From Tetramitus jugosus (lineage: Eukaryota > Heterolobosea > Eutetramitea > Acrasida > Vahlkampfiidae), in contig OW569344.1 in NCBI GenBank assembly GCA_937625935.1, positions 496,001-560,000 on the forward strand: a stretch of DNA of 64,000 nucleotides, in the 5' to 3' direction. The notes under the pieces were generated by a model. The model saw only the letters and a program-made list of their open reading frames with translations, was not told where the DNA came from and ran no database searches. Below, piece after piece: positions 1 to 9,743 of this stretch. The stretch's first letter is position 1. Each line of letters starts with the position of its first letter. Made by a program: the position numbers and the translations under genes.

Positions 1-1
1 T

Positions 2-3000
2 GAGCACAAACTCGTCAAGATGGGCAAGAAGATTCACCTGTATAGAGCTTCCATGAGATCTCACATATTCCTGAAAGCATTCCCTGCGAACCAAGGTGTG
101 TGGACATCTTCTACGAGTCCCTTGATTTATCTAAATCCTGCAGCCATGAGTACGAGCAAGGAAAGAATTCCTGTCGCTTCTCAATGGCAGATTCTGGATG
201 AAAAGCGTAGACCGCTAAAGATTCATTTCGACTATAGTCGTTCCCAGGGTACTGCTTTCCGTGAAGTCATGTTGTATGTTCCTTACTGGATAATGAACCA
301 TACCGAGCAACCACTGTTAATCAGAGAACTCCATGATATTTCAGCCGGCCAAGAGCAGACAAGAGCAGACAAATCTAAAGCTACACAATCCACTTCAATC
401 ACCCCAACCAAGGTGGATGAAGACGAAAAGCTTTCAATGGAACAGTACCAAAAGGATTTGTTAATGTTTTCATTCCTGTGTGATAGTCCTGAAGAGCAGG
501 CAAAACAGAGAATCGCTATTAAGGTTAATGATACTCAATACTCTGAATTTTTCAGAATTGAGAAGGTCGGTGTCAGTGGCAACTTGTCGCTGCACTCCAA
601 ATCGCAGCGATACTCCATTGGTTTCCATACTTCATTGTGTCCTGGTAAGTTTAACAGGACCAAACTTGTCACTTTCTACTCAAGATATATGATTGTCAAT
701 AAGACCGAAAAAGATCTCGTATTTAGACAATCGAACACCAAATCGGCGTACTGTGTCAAAAAGAATGAGAGAGTGCCATTTTATTGGAGAGAGCTAGACA
801 TTCTTGAACCTCGATTGCAATTCAATATTGCTGAGTCTAACCTTGATTGGTCAGCAGCGTTCCCTCTCAATACATTGGACGAAATGTCAATTAAGTTGAA
901 TGGCAGCTCTGCGAATACTACTGGTATTGCTCCACCATCTGGACATATCCTCTCTGTTAATATTACAGAAAAGCAAGGTTGTATTCTTGTTACTGTCAAA
1001 GAACCCTTGGAGCCACCATACCTCATCGACAATGAACTCGAGTGCGATGTCGTAATTAACCAACAAAACTCGACACAATATTGGAGTATTCCAAGCTCGT
1101 CGAAAGTTGCTTACGCCTGGGATAGTTTATCAGGAATGCAGAAATTAAGTTTCCAATTCTTGAACTGCCCTCCAAAAGACTTGGACATTAATGAAGTGAC
1201 TCAGAAACCAATATTCTGGCAGATGCAAAATGCAAAGGATCGATCTCAATCAAGACGAGTCAAGATAACAGTGTCTGCCCAAGGTCCGACAAGAGTTGTT
1301 CGTATCAGTGATGCAAGAAGTGCTGAAACAGAAGAGAAGGACAAGAAGAGGGATGAAGAAGAATTGACCTTCTTCCTTGACACTAAGCTCTCTGGTGTAG
1401 GTCTTTCACTGATCGATAACTACCCAAGGGAGATATGTTATGTCTCCATCAGCGATATTAGATTTAGGCAGAGTTCAAGTGAGAGTAATATGTACCTGGA
1501 GTTTAGATGCCTAGGTGTTCAGATTGATAATATGTTACGAGAGGCTGCATTCCCTGTTGCCTTTGCTCCTGTCAACAAACATACATACGGTGAGGATACC
1601 CACGACAATACGTTATCAAAACCTTTCCTGCATTTCAGTATGTGTAAGTCACTGAAAGAGAGTGATGATAGCATCAATTTGTTCAGATATCTATCATTCA
1701 ATCTGCAAGAAGCAACCATTGAAATCGACTACACATTTGTCGAGAATGTGATCAATCTCGTTGATGAGTTAAGCGCAGAAGATACCAGCAGAGTTGACTC
1801 TGTTGTGGAGAGTGTGGTGGACAAAGATATTGTATCGGTAACCGATATGCTCAAGGTAGTTGTCGATAATAGTGCTGAGAGTCATCAAAAGTACTACTTC
1901 GAGGACTTTGAACTTCATCCTGTCAGAGTCAATCTAACATTCAAGTTTACACAACTCGGACAAGATGAAATGGACGAAGATTCTCAGTCTTTGAAGGGCA
2001 GATTGTATAATATGATGAAATCTCTCGGTTTCTTGACTAATGTTGATGATGCTCCAATTTGTCTCAACGCTCTGTTGTTGAGACATCCATTACTCACAAA
2101 GGAAGCACTCCAAGATCGTATTATGAAGCATTATACTCGTTGTGGAACCTATGAACTGTATAAGATTGTCGGTTCACTAGAATTGATTGGTAATCCAGTA
2201 GGCTTGTTCAATGATTTGACAACAGGTGTCAAAGATTTATTCTATGAGCCTGCAAGTGCTCTTACAAGAAGTCCTGAAGAATTCTCTCGTGGTCTAGCCA
2301 AAGGCTCTCTCAGCTTGTTGTCCCACAGTATCCATGGTACTTTTAACACTGCTTCGAAAATCACGGGAACCATCGGCAAAGGTGTATCTATGCTCACTCT
2401 AGATGATAATTATGTGAAGAGAAGAGAACGAAGTTCTGCAAGAAAGGCAAGAGGTGTTAAAGAAGGTCTTCTTGATGGAACCGAAGCGTTGGCAAAGGGA
2501 ATTTATGAAGGAGCTGTGGGTGTAATTGCTCAACCGGTAAAGGGTGCCAAGAGTGAAGGATTCTTTGGAGCCATGAAAGGAATCGGCAAGGGCATCATCG
2601 GTCTTCCTACCAAACCAATTTCTGGTATTGTAGACTTTGCTTCAAAAACAACTGAGGGAATATCGAATATTGGAACAGTACATGTAGAACGTAAGCGTAA
2701 GACCAGAGTATTTAGAAATGATGGACTCCTCATCCTCTACAGCGAGCAAGATGCTTTTGCTGCTGATTTGATGTATGAAGTGAATGAAGGCTCCTACATG
2801 AGAAAGAGTAATCAGATGACAATACAAGCAAACATGGAGCCAGAAAGGTCGTTGTACTATATGCCAAATAGAGATGATAATTGCGTGTTCCTGATTACAA
2901 GCAGAAGTGTTCTGAAAATCAGGATCCAGAATAAGACGATTCAATGGATGGTGGACGTCAAGCAAATCAAGGCTGTGAAGAGTGGACCAAATGATGAAAT

Positions 3001-3124
3001 TATCATTACCTACAGGGAGAGTAATAAGGACGTAGAAAGAAAGATGTACTACAAAGATCCAGACTATCGCAAACGTTTCAAAGAACAACTGCTCTCCGTC
3101 CAGCAGGCTCAATTTGGAAAGTAA
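2..3124 (+). CDS. VPS13-like lipid-transfer protein, C-terminal part (5' partial)
   Basis: The frame is open to the left edge of the window, so only the last ~1040 residues are present; an internal ATG lies at 20. VPS13 proteins are bridge-like carriers that move phospholipids between organelles at membrane contact sites. The first ~500 residues look like the VAB/SHR-binding beta repeats, with Tyr-Met-Ile-Val-Asn-Lys-Thr type strands. Residues ~720-810 hold the VPS13_C/ATG2_C-like amphipathic helices (GNPVGLFNDL, DLFYEPASAL) and ~815-885 the Gly-rich repeats (GVIAQPVKGA, GIIGLPTKPI). The last ~140 residues look PH-like (RVFRNDGLLILYSEQDA). The stop is 9 bases from the stop of the convergent formin, so the two 3' UTRs must overlap. 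Family assignment is firm. Which VPS13 paralogue it is cannot be told without the N-terminal chorein domain. Confidence 0.9.
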   Translation, partial: EHKLVKMGKKIHLYRASMRSHIFLKAFPANQGVWTSSTSPLIYLNPAAMSTSKERIPVASQWQILDEKRRPLKIHFDYSRSQGTAFREVMLYVPYWIMNHTEQPLLIRELHDISAGQEQTRADKSKATQSTSITPTKVDEDEKLSMEQYQKDLLMFSFLCDSPEEQAKQRIAIKVNDTQYSEFFRIEKVGVSGNLSLHSKSQRYSIGFHTSLCPGKFNRTKLVTFYSRYMIVNKTEKDLVFRQSNTKSAYCVKKNERVPFYWRELDILEPRLQFNIAESNLDWSAAFPLNTLDEMSIKLNGSSANTTGIAPPSGHILSVNITEKQGCILVTVKEPLEPPYLIDNELECDVVINQQNSTQYWSIPSSSKVAYAWDSLSGMQKLSFQFLNCPPKDLDINEVTQKPIFWQMQNAKDRSQSRRVKITVSAQGPTRVVRISDARSAETEEKDKKRDEEELTFFLDTKLSGVGLSLIDNYPREICYVSISDIRFRQSSSESNMYLEFRCLGVQIDNMLREAAFPVAFAPVNKHTYGEDTHDNTLSKPFLHFSMCKSLKESDDSINLFRYLSFNLQEATIEIDYTFVENVINLVDELSAEDTSRVDSVVESVVDKDIVSVTDMLKVVVDNSAESHQKYYFEDFELHPVRVNLTFKFTQLGQDEMDEDSQSLKGRLYNMMKSLGFLTNVDDAPICLNALLLRHPLLTKEALQDRIMKHYTRCGTYELYKIVGSLELIGNPVGLFNDLTTGVKDLFYEPASALTRSPEEFSRGLAKGSLSLLSHSIHGTFNTASKITGTIGKGVSMLTLDDNYVKRRERSSARKARGVKEGLLDGTEALAKGIYEGAVGVIAQPVKGAKSEGFFGAMKGIGKGIIGLPTKPISGIVDFASKTTEGISNIGTVHVERKRKTRVFRNDGLLILYSEQDAFAADLMYEVNEGSYMRKSNQMTIQANMEPERSLYYMPNRDDNCVFLITSRSVLKIRIQNKTIQWMVDVKQIKAVKSGPNDEIIITYRESNKDVERKMYYKDPDYRKRFKEQLLSVQQAQFGK

Positions 3125-3133
3125 ACTAATTAT

Positions 3134-6100
3134 TTAATTGTTCAGAAGATCACTCTTAATCTTGTTCACCATCTTACTCATTGCATCTTCGCCCTTGCCA
3201 GCAGATGTGATCGTTTGTCCCTTCTTCTGGCTGGCCTGATTCTTCTTTTGATTTTTGAGTTGTTCGGCCTTCGTTGCCTGAATACACTTGTCGAACTTTA
3301 GGAGGAATTCAGAGATTATGCCAAAAAACTCAGTGGTTTCAGTCTTCTCAATTTCTTGATCCTTGTATGCGTAATACTTCAGCAATGCATGATATTCCTT
3401 CTTAACAGCGGCGAGTCCTAGTTCAATCTGATCACACTTCTTTCTCGAATCGTTGTAAAATTGAGTAGCAATCTTCATGAATGGATCGTCATCGTCCACG
3501 TGTTCCTTTACCTTTTTTACCTGGGCTTTAAACTTATTGAATCCAGCCGCTATTGTTCCAATTCCCTTTGTCAAACTGTCCAAACTTGTCCCCTTAATTT
3601 CATGAACAATTTTGAGATCATCAGACATATTGACTAGATCTGGTCTGGAGGAGACAGCAGTATCAATGGCGTATTGCAATAAGCTGATTTTGTTTGTCTT
3701 GTCCTTTGTTGCATCAATCTTTGGCAACACTTTTAAGTGAAAACCATCGGCTTGTCCTTTCGGCGTATCTCCATTGAGATAATTACCCATAGACAGTAGA
3801 TAGCCGAGCAAGTACGGAAAGTCTTTGTTATTCTTGATCAACTCGATAGCCTTTTTCATGGAATCTAATGGTGATATCATCGTGGAAACATTATTCTCAA
3901 ATTCGTGCATAAACACCCAGCAATCTAGTCTGGTCGCGAATTCAGGTATAGTAATAATCATAAGCATGTACTTCTCGGCCTCCGTGAAATTCTTCATTGG
4001 TTTGTTCTTGTACTTGTCCTTGAATTCTTTCATATCTTCGTTGGTAGGCATATTTTGGATGATGATATCAATTTGATCTTTTGAAAGAGACTTACTATCA
4101 AGCTCAAGAATAGCCTGTTGAAGTTTGGCAGGTTTAGGTAATTTCCTCAACATAATAGATAGATTTTGAAATAACTTTGCATCAATAAGAGGGGCATTTT
4201 CAGGAGCTACCTCTTTCTTTTCAACTCTTTTCGCAGTAGGTGGAGCCTCTCTCTTAGCAAACATACTCTCAAACTCCTTCATATCAAACTCTCCCTCCTT
4301 GACTCCTGTCCATATTGTCCCTGCGCCTTGGGGTGTGTTTGTTAAGATTCTATCCCAAAACAAACCCTTCATCTTTCTCTGCGGTACGATCTTGGGTTTT
4401 GTAGGTTGTCCTGGTCCTCCAAACCCTCCTGGCCTGAATCCGCCCATCATAGGTGGAGGCATTCCGCCCATCATCGGTGGAGGCATTCCGCCCATCATCG
4501 GTGGAGGTGGCATTCCACCGCCCATCATAGGAGGTGGAGGAGGTCCACTCATCATAGGAGGAAGCATGCCACCCATCATTGGAGGTGGTGGTGGAGGCAT
4601 ACCGCTCATTGGGGGTGGTGAAGACATGATGCCACCCATGGGAGGAGGTGGAGGAGGTAGGCCACTCATCATAGGAGGTAGTGGAGGCATAATACTGCCC
4701 ATCATTGGAGATGGCGGAGGCATACCAGCCATTGGTGTTGGTGGAGGAATACTACCAGTAATTGGGGAGAGTAGAGGCATGCCACTTATCGGAGGAGGTA
4801 TTCCACTACCATTCATAGGTGGTGGAGGAGGTATGTTTCCACCCATTGGTGGAGGAGGTATTGCACCGATAATCATACCATTACTTGAAGAAGGTACTGT
4901 ACCTCCAATTATTATTGGAGGTGGGGGTGATGATGTACTTGATGGTGAGGATACACTCACTTCGGGTGCCATAGTAATGTTTGTTGTCTTGTTGCTACCG
5001 ATTTGTTGATTTGTTGGAGTCTTAGTAGCTGGCTCTGTTGTGACTTGAGACCCAGTCATTGGTGGAATAAAGTCGTCACCATCAAAATCGGGTGGTGGAG
5101 GCGGAGGTACATAGTCATCCTCTTCATGTACGAAATGAGCTTGTCTCTCAAGTCGCTCTTGCAATTCCTTCACTTTATCTCTCAATTTTTGCATTTCTAA
5201 CGTGATCTCAGGACTAATCCTCTCATCTTTCCCTTCTTCCTCATCGTCTGAACTGTCAAATGGATCGCTTGGCTTTATAGACTGTTTACGTTGGACAACA
5301 GTTGGCTTTCTTGATGGTATTAAATTATTGAACTCCCGGTTGCTCATAAACCGATGTACAAGTTCTCTTCTTGTTTTCTGTAACATTTCATACTCACTTG
5401 ATAACTCTAGTTCCATCTTATCATACATGCTCAGATCGATGACCTCCCCTGCGATTAGATCACCTGACCTGTCTCCTATCCTTGATGTTGGATAGCTTTT
5501 TGGAAGGTATCCACACTGTATTGACATCATTTCCAGGGTTTCATGACACCTACTCAACTCAGCTCTCATCAACTTAATGAGTGGCTGCTGTCTCTGGTAT
5601 TCAAATAATTTTTCTTGAGTTTGTTCATACTTTACTGTCATTCGCTCCCATTCCTTCTTGTACTTTTCAGATTCATACCACGACCGAGGAATTGAATAAT
5701 TTGAAATCTTTTGCAATATATGAAGCTGGTCCTTAATCGCTGGATATTCAGATTCATTTAATCCCTTCAAAATAGGTCTCAACTCTACTTTTTCCCATTG
5801 GAAAATTAACTTCTTTTTCTTTTCCTCTGTTTTGCTCTTACTCAGCATAATATTCATGACAGCAAGGGTATTTACTTGTACATCAAGATCTCCACTTCGT
5901 AACAAGTGCATAAAGTTCTCATATGGCTCCTTTGTTTTAGTCTTGGAAATGGACTCTTTGGCCGCTTCCTTGACTAAAGCGAGACCATTCTCAAGATAAC
6001 TTACGAATACAAGTAGCAATTCGAGCGCATTTTTGTAAATTGTTAAACCATACTCTTGTGTGGTATCTGTCAGATTATAGATCTCTCCAACAATTCTTGG

Positions 6101-6674
6101 AGAATCAGAAATAACATTCATTGCACTGACATAAACAAGAGCTGCTCTCAACCCAGCGAGACAGTATGCCTGTAAATTTCCTTTGGACCGATTGATAAAA
6201 GTTGACAAGATAGCTATACCATCATTCTCAATGAACTCTTCTGCGAATGAAGGATCTTGCATGGTATCTTTCAATTTAAACAACACTTTTCCTTGGGCAA
6301 CCTTGTCATTGTCGTGAATCACTTCAATAATCTCTCTTGCTTGTATTGCCGGTTTTAATTTGAGAAAGACATCAACTCTCTTGAAATCATGATGTTTGTT
6401 AATACCACTCACAACTCTAAAACACAGTATGTTAAAATGAATTACTCACACTTTCACTTCCAAAAGTAGTCTCTGTTATTTTGCTGGTTGTATCGATGTA
6501 CTCCCCAGAGAAACTGTGGAGTTGTAGTGCATGCTTTTCTCTTCTGATCTCTGGTATCTCAAATAGCTTACAGATCTCTTGGAATTGAGATGGAAAGTCA
6601 ACAGACATATCGTAGTCAAACTTCTTTGAAGTTGTCTGAAGACCTTCAACAAATTGAATGTTGAGATGCAACAT
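3134..6674 (-). CDS. Diaphanous-type formin (GBD/FH3-FH1-FH2), two exons
   Basis: Actin nucleator and elongation factor. The main exon (3134-6379) has an armadillo GBD/FH3 region, a predicted coiled coil, a very long proline-rich FH1 (about residues 560-730, many PPPPPP runs spaced by Met-Met-Gly-Gly) that would bind profilin-actin, and an FH2 domain from about residue 736 (MKGLFWDRIL at its start, GYLLSMGNYLNG in the core) to ~1125, with a Lys/Gln-rich tail. The continuous frame runs upstream of 6379 only to a GTG. A 75-codon 5' exon (6450-6674, ATG at 6674) in phase carries a ubiquitin/RBD-like segment (FEIPEIRREKHALQL). A GTGAGT donor at 6449 and a TTTCAAG acceptor at 6380 give a 70-nt phase-0 intron, matching the size of other introns here. 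Predicted length is about 1156 aa. The intron is inferred; the domain calls are clear. Confidence 0.9.
4430..4960. repeat. FH1-coding proline/methionine/glycine repeat
   Basis: Degenerate tandem units, on the + strand of the form GGAGGCATTCCGCCCATCAT, encode PPPMMGG-like modules of the formin FH1 on the minus strand. Unit length is irregular (about 15-27 bases). Such tracts are prone to replication slippage, so FH1 length could differ between strains. The long open frame on the other strand of the same stretch is a compositional by-product. Confidence 0.85.
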
Positions 6675-6847
6675 GATATAGAGATACAAGTTTCAACTCC
6701 ACCACAAACACAATCGTTTTTGTTGTCTATCGGATTTTATGGTTGTTGGGGCGACTGAGGACATCGTAAATTGTCGGGCTATTGGAGGGTATTTACCGGT
6801 CTGGTTACGGCTTGAATGACAAAAAATTTCAATGGATGCTTGCGACG

Positions 6848-7529
6848 TCATATGGTTGTCAGGTTGGTTATGAACCACTAAAGAGAACTGTTCACGCGTT
6901 CTGGGTATTACTGTCCAGACTGAATAAAGCCTTGTTTTATTCTGTCAGAGGTGATGGTTATACCTGAAGCAATTCATCATTGTTCTGTGTTTGATCAATC
7001 AGCTCGTTGCTCATCTCATCAAAAGATCCACCGCCAGATTCGTCATCAGACTCACCAAGCGATTCCATATCAGACTCCACCGGAGAGCTCACTATATACA
7101 GAATGCTCGTCATTAGGCTGACTCACAAACTCACCAATATTTCCAAGTTCATTTCCGTCCTTTGATACTGGGGAGTGCCAGCAACAGTTCATCAATATCT
7201 GAGCGATCCTCTCGGAGCAGAGTTGCCCTTTTCATAATCTCGGCCATGTTATCCGATGTGAGAGGGGTAATTGTGTCGTTGGCTCAGTAAAGCAAACACT
7301 CTTGTATCCAAGAAAGGATAGAAGCTACATCATAGCACACATACTTGCCAGAGGATCCTTCAATCTTAAGATAGACACCTTGCCTCTTCTAGTGGTTCGT
7401 GTGAAATTGGATCGTCCTCTTTCCAGTTGATCGTGTTGCTCTCAGTTGCTCTGTTTGGTTTCTGTATGAAAGTACGTCGAATGTGGCGGAATGTTTACTT
7501 GCCAGATATGAGTATCCTTTCGGTAACAT
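6848..7529 (-). CDS. Possible multi-exon gene of unknown function
   Basis: No family is recognised. Reading the minus strand, four or five short open segments can be joined in one frame through plausible splice sites. They are: an ATG at 7529 (MLPKGYSYLA); a basic segment (RSNFTRTTRRGKVSIL); a segment with MAEIMKRATLLREDRS; then an acidic Ser/Asp/Glu-rich segment (MESLGESDDESGGG) ending at a GTATAACC donor near 6965. A last acceptor (TTCTCTTTAG) would add about nine codons to a stop at 6848. The joined introns would be 58-86 nt, at or just below the sizes elsewhere in the window. Composition is protein-like, but every junction is inferred, and a decayed gene or UTR sequence is an alternative. 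It lies between the formin promoter and the small gene at 7793. Confidence 0.3.
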
Positions 7530-7792
7530 TCAAGATCGGACTTGTATATCACGATGTCAATTGCACCAATACAACCATTTTTGCTTTCAGGTCCGGAAAT
7601 TGCATAACTACCGGTGCTTCCACCATGGTGACAATTTCACAACACAAGACCATAGACCATTGCCATTCTTTGCTTTGCGAGTCGAAATTTTTCTTTTTTC
7701 CCCGCCATTGAAAGTTCAAGCAAATCGAGAGTCAACTCTGCATTACAACAAAAGCACGACAAAATCACGCAACTGTCATCAACACACGAGAA

Positions 7793-8382
7793 ATGTTCTA
7801 TACACACCCAGCCAAAGTTCTAGCTTTTGCAGCCACCTTCCTAGGTGTTACATACATGGCCGCTGCTCCTCCAAGAGAGTATGCAACCTTGATCACCAAG
7901 CACGACGAACAACTCATCCGTGAAAGTAATTATCGATTACATCAAATATTTTGTCTTTTGTTTTTTGTGATCATCTTTTGACATTGTTGTTTTTTCATGA
8001 AATTGTTTAGCCGCTCTTGAAGTCCAAAAGGCTGTTGATGCCAGCAAGACTGTTGAGGAAAACAAGGCTTCCATCTGTTCCCAATTCACTGGTGACAAGC
8101 AAACTGATGTATGTATTGGTTCACTCTTTTTTACTATTCTTCATGTCTGTGAAAGGAGTGTCGTATATTCACACAATATTCTTTTTTTTCGTAATCCTTT
8201 TAATAACACGACAGTGCGAGTCTTTGCTTAACGAGCTTTTCAACGATTTTTCAAAGAACGTGAAGGCCGGAAGTACCGAACAATTACCAAAGAATTTTGA
8301 TGTTGTCAAAGTGTTTGCTAGAAGAGTCGCTAAGAACACTCCAGCTGAGCAGCTTTTGAAACAAAACGCTCATCATCATTAA
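7793..8382 (+). CDS. Small 132-aa protein with hydrophobic N-terminus, three exons
   Basis: No family is recognised. Exons 7793-7925, 8011-8108 and 8215-8382 join in frame with canonical sites (donors GTAATT and GTATGT; acceptors GTTTAG and GACAG); the introns are 85 and 106 nt. The product is 132 aa. It starts with a short hydrophobic segment (VLAFAATFLGVTYMAA) that could be a membrane anchor or a mitochondrial/secretory leader, followed by charged helical sequence with two cysteines about ten residues apart (CSQF...DCESLL) and a C-terminal tri-His. Three phases fitting without a stop make the gene model good even though the function is unknown. A small mitochondrial protein is one possibility (inference). 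The 3' end is convergent with the methyltransferase gene. Confidence 0.75.
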
Positions 8383-8591
8383 ATTTGTAAACATTAATAT
8401 GTGATTGATAAAATTTCGGGTATTCCATTGAATGAGTAACTGGACACTATCTATTATATTTATATTTCCGTTGTGTACCATTGAATGTTGGTAGCAGATA
8501 CGAAATTTGTCACAAAGAGTTTGGGAAATGATAAAAGTACTCGGAACTACATGGTTTAAGAGTCATATTGTGTCACTGTGAATGAACTGTT

Positions 8592-9494
8592 TTATTTTTT
8601 ACGGTAGACAGCCATGTATTTTGACTTGTTCTGATCAGAAGTACGTTGTCCGTCTTCGGATGCATTTTGAATGTAAGGAATCATGACATCGTCCTTCAAG
8701 TCTTCGTCTGGTACTCTCTCAAACATTGGTGATTCATTCAAATGCTTTTGCATCCAATCGCCCAACTCTTGAACATCTGTTATAGTGTAGATCATGCCAC
8801 CCTTCTTGAGCAGGTAAGCGTACTCTGAGATGAGTGTTGGAGAAATGATTCTTCTTCTGTAATTCTTTTTCTTGAAGTGAGGATCTGGGAACATGAATGA
8901 AATCTTTTCCAGTTGTCCCTTCTTGAAGTAACATGGCAAATATTTCATTGCATTTGATCGAATGGCCCACACATTGTTATAATTATGAGTGTCATCACGC
9001 TTGGTCAATTGCTTCACTTGCTCTTGATCGACATTACCAGTGCTAGTGTACATGGCAATCGAGTCGTCCTTTGTTCTCAATTTCACAATTCTCTCCTGTG
9101 TGTAATCCACAACCTTCTTACGAATTTCAATTCCAAGAATTCGGTGTTCCTTATGAAGTGGTGCAACACTGCAAATCAATCCACCATACGCACATCCAAC
9201 ATCCAGAATCGTAACAGCATCCTTGGAGGCATCCCAATCAGGGTACATTTCACTCCAGTTGACCTCTGATGGTTCAGCTGGGTGCTCATAAGTCTCATCA
9301 GCCAATGGATTACAATGAGCACGGACTCTCTTTGGGAAACGAGTAAACTTTTGAAGTTTGCGAAGTTTGTGCTTTGATTGCTTGTCTTCCTGGTCATTGT
9401 TTACATCTTCATTGTTCACCTCTTCGTTAATGCCATTGTCAACAGTAGATGTTTGTGGAGTGGTAGTTGATTCTTCTTCGATTCTTCTCTTCAT
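8592..9494 (-). CDS. METTL1: tRNA (guanine-N7-)-methyltransferase (Trm8/METTL1 family)
   Basis: Catalyses m7G46 formation in tRNA using S-adenosylmethionine, normally with a WD40 partner (Trm82/WDR4). The 300-residue product has an acidic/polar N-terminal tail of ~70 residues and a basic KLRKLQKFTRFPKRVRAH segment. The SAM-binding motif I follows (ILDVGCAYGGL, about residue 95), then the family signature FPDPHFKKKNYRRR near residue 200, where the Asp is the proposed catalytic residue, and a terminal PYIQNASEDGQR/SKYMAVYRKK stretch. The start ATG at 9494 is followed by a KRR-rich sequence suited to nuclear import. Length fits the eukaryotic family. No intron is seen. It is convergent with the small gene to its left and divergent from PARG, with about 250 bases between starts. 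Confidence 0.93.
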   Translation of the reverse strand: MKRRIEEESTTTPQTSTVDNGINEEVNNEDVNNDQEDKQSKHKLRKLQKFTRFPKRVRAHCNPLADETYEHPAEPSEVNWSEMYPDWDASKDAVTILDVGCAYGGLICSVAPLHKEHRILGIEIRKKVVDYTQERIVKLRTKDDSIAMYTSTGNVDQEQVKQLTKRDDTHNYNNVWAIRSNAMKYLPCYFKKGQLEKISFMFPDPHFKKKNYRRRIISPTLISEYAYLLKKGGMIYTITDVQELGDWMQKHLNESPMFERVPDEDLKDDVMIPYIQNASEDGQRTSDQNKSKYMAVYRKK

Positions 9495-9743
9495 GATTTT
9501 GTTGTCGTCGTTATTGTTGCAAATTTGATGTTGAAGATGTGCGTTTTGGTTTTTGTGGGGTGATGATTCTGCTGTGTGAAAAGTCCGCGTTCTTCACTTC
9601 GTCAAACAAATTGAAGACCATCTTCTCCGACTTCCAGTTGTTAACGGAAAAAGAGAGAAAATCTGTGATTGATAAAAGCGCGACACAAGGTTCACATGAA
9701 ATAACACGACAACAGCAGCACAACAGCAGCACACAGCCAAACC

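Noticed and set aside
2642-3112. 156-codon minus-strand frame
   Set aside because: Lies antisense to the well-conserved C-terminus of the VPS13-like protein, with no motif of its own.
4430-4870. Regularly spaced repeats resembling a CRISPR or satellite array
   Set aside because: Units are codon-phased, degenerate and in-frame within the formin FH1; no spacers.
4299-5009. 236-codon plus-strand frame rich in Gly, Ile and Pro
   Set aside because: Exact complement of the formin FH1 repeat; composition follows from the proline codons on the other strand, and the formin is unmistakable.
6415-6457. Very short introns (31-43 nt) joining the two formin exons
   Set aside because: All other introns here are about 58-191 nt; the 70-nt option at 6380-6449 keeps phase 0 with a canonical donor and acceptor.
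7427-7792. Plus-strand frames upstream of the small three-exon gene
   Set aside because: Start at non-ATG codons, share sequence with the minus-strand candidate exons and lack any motif; probably 5' UTR and promoter.
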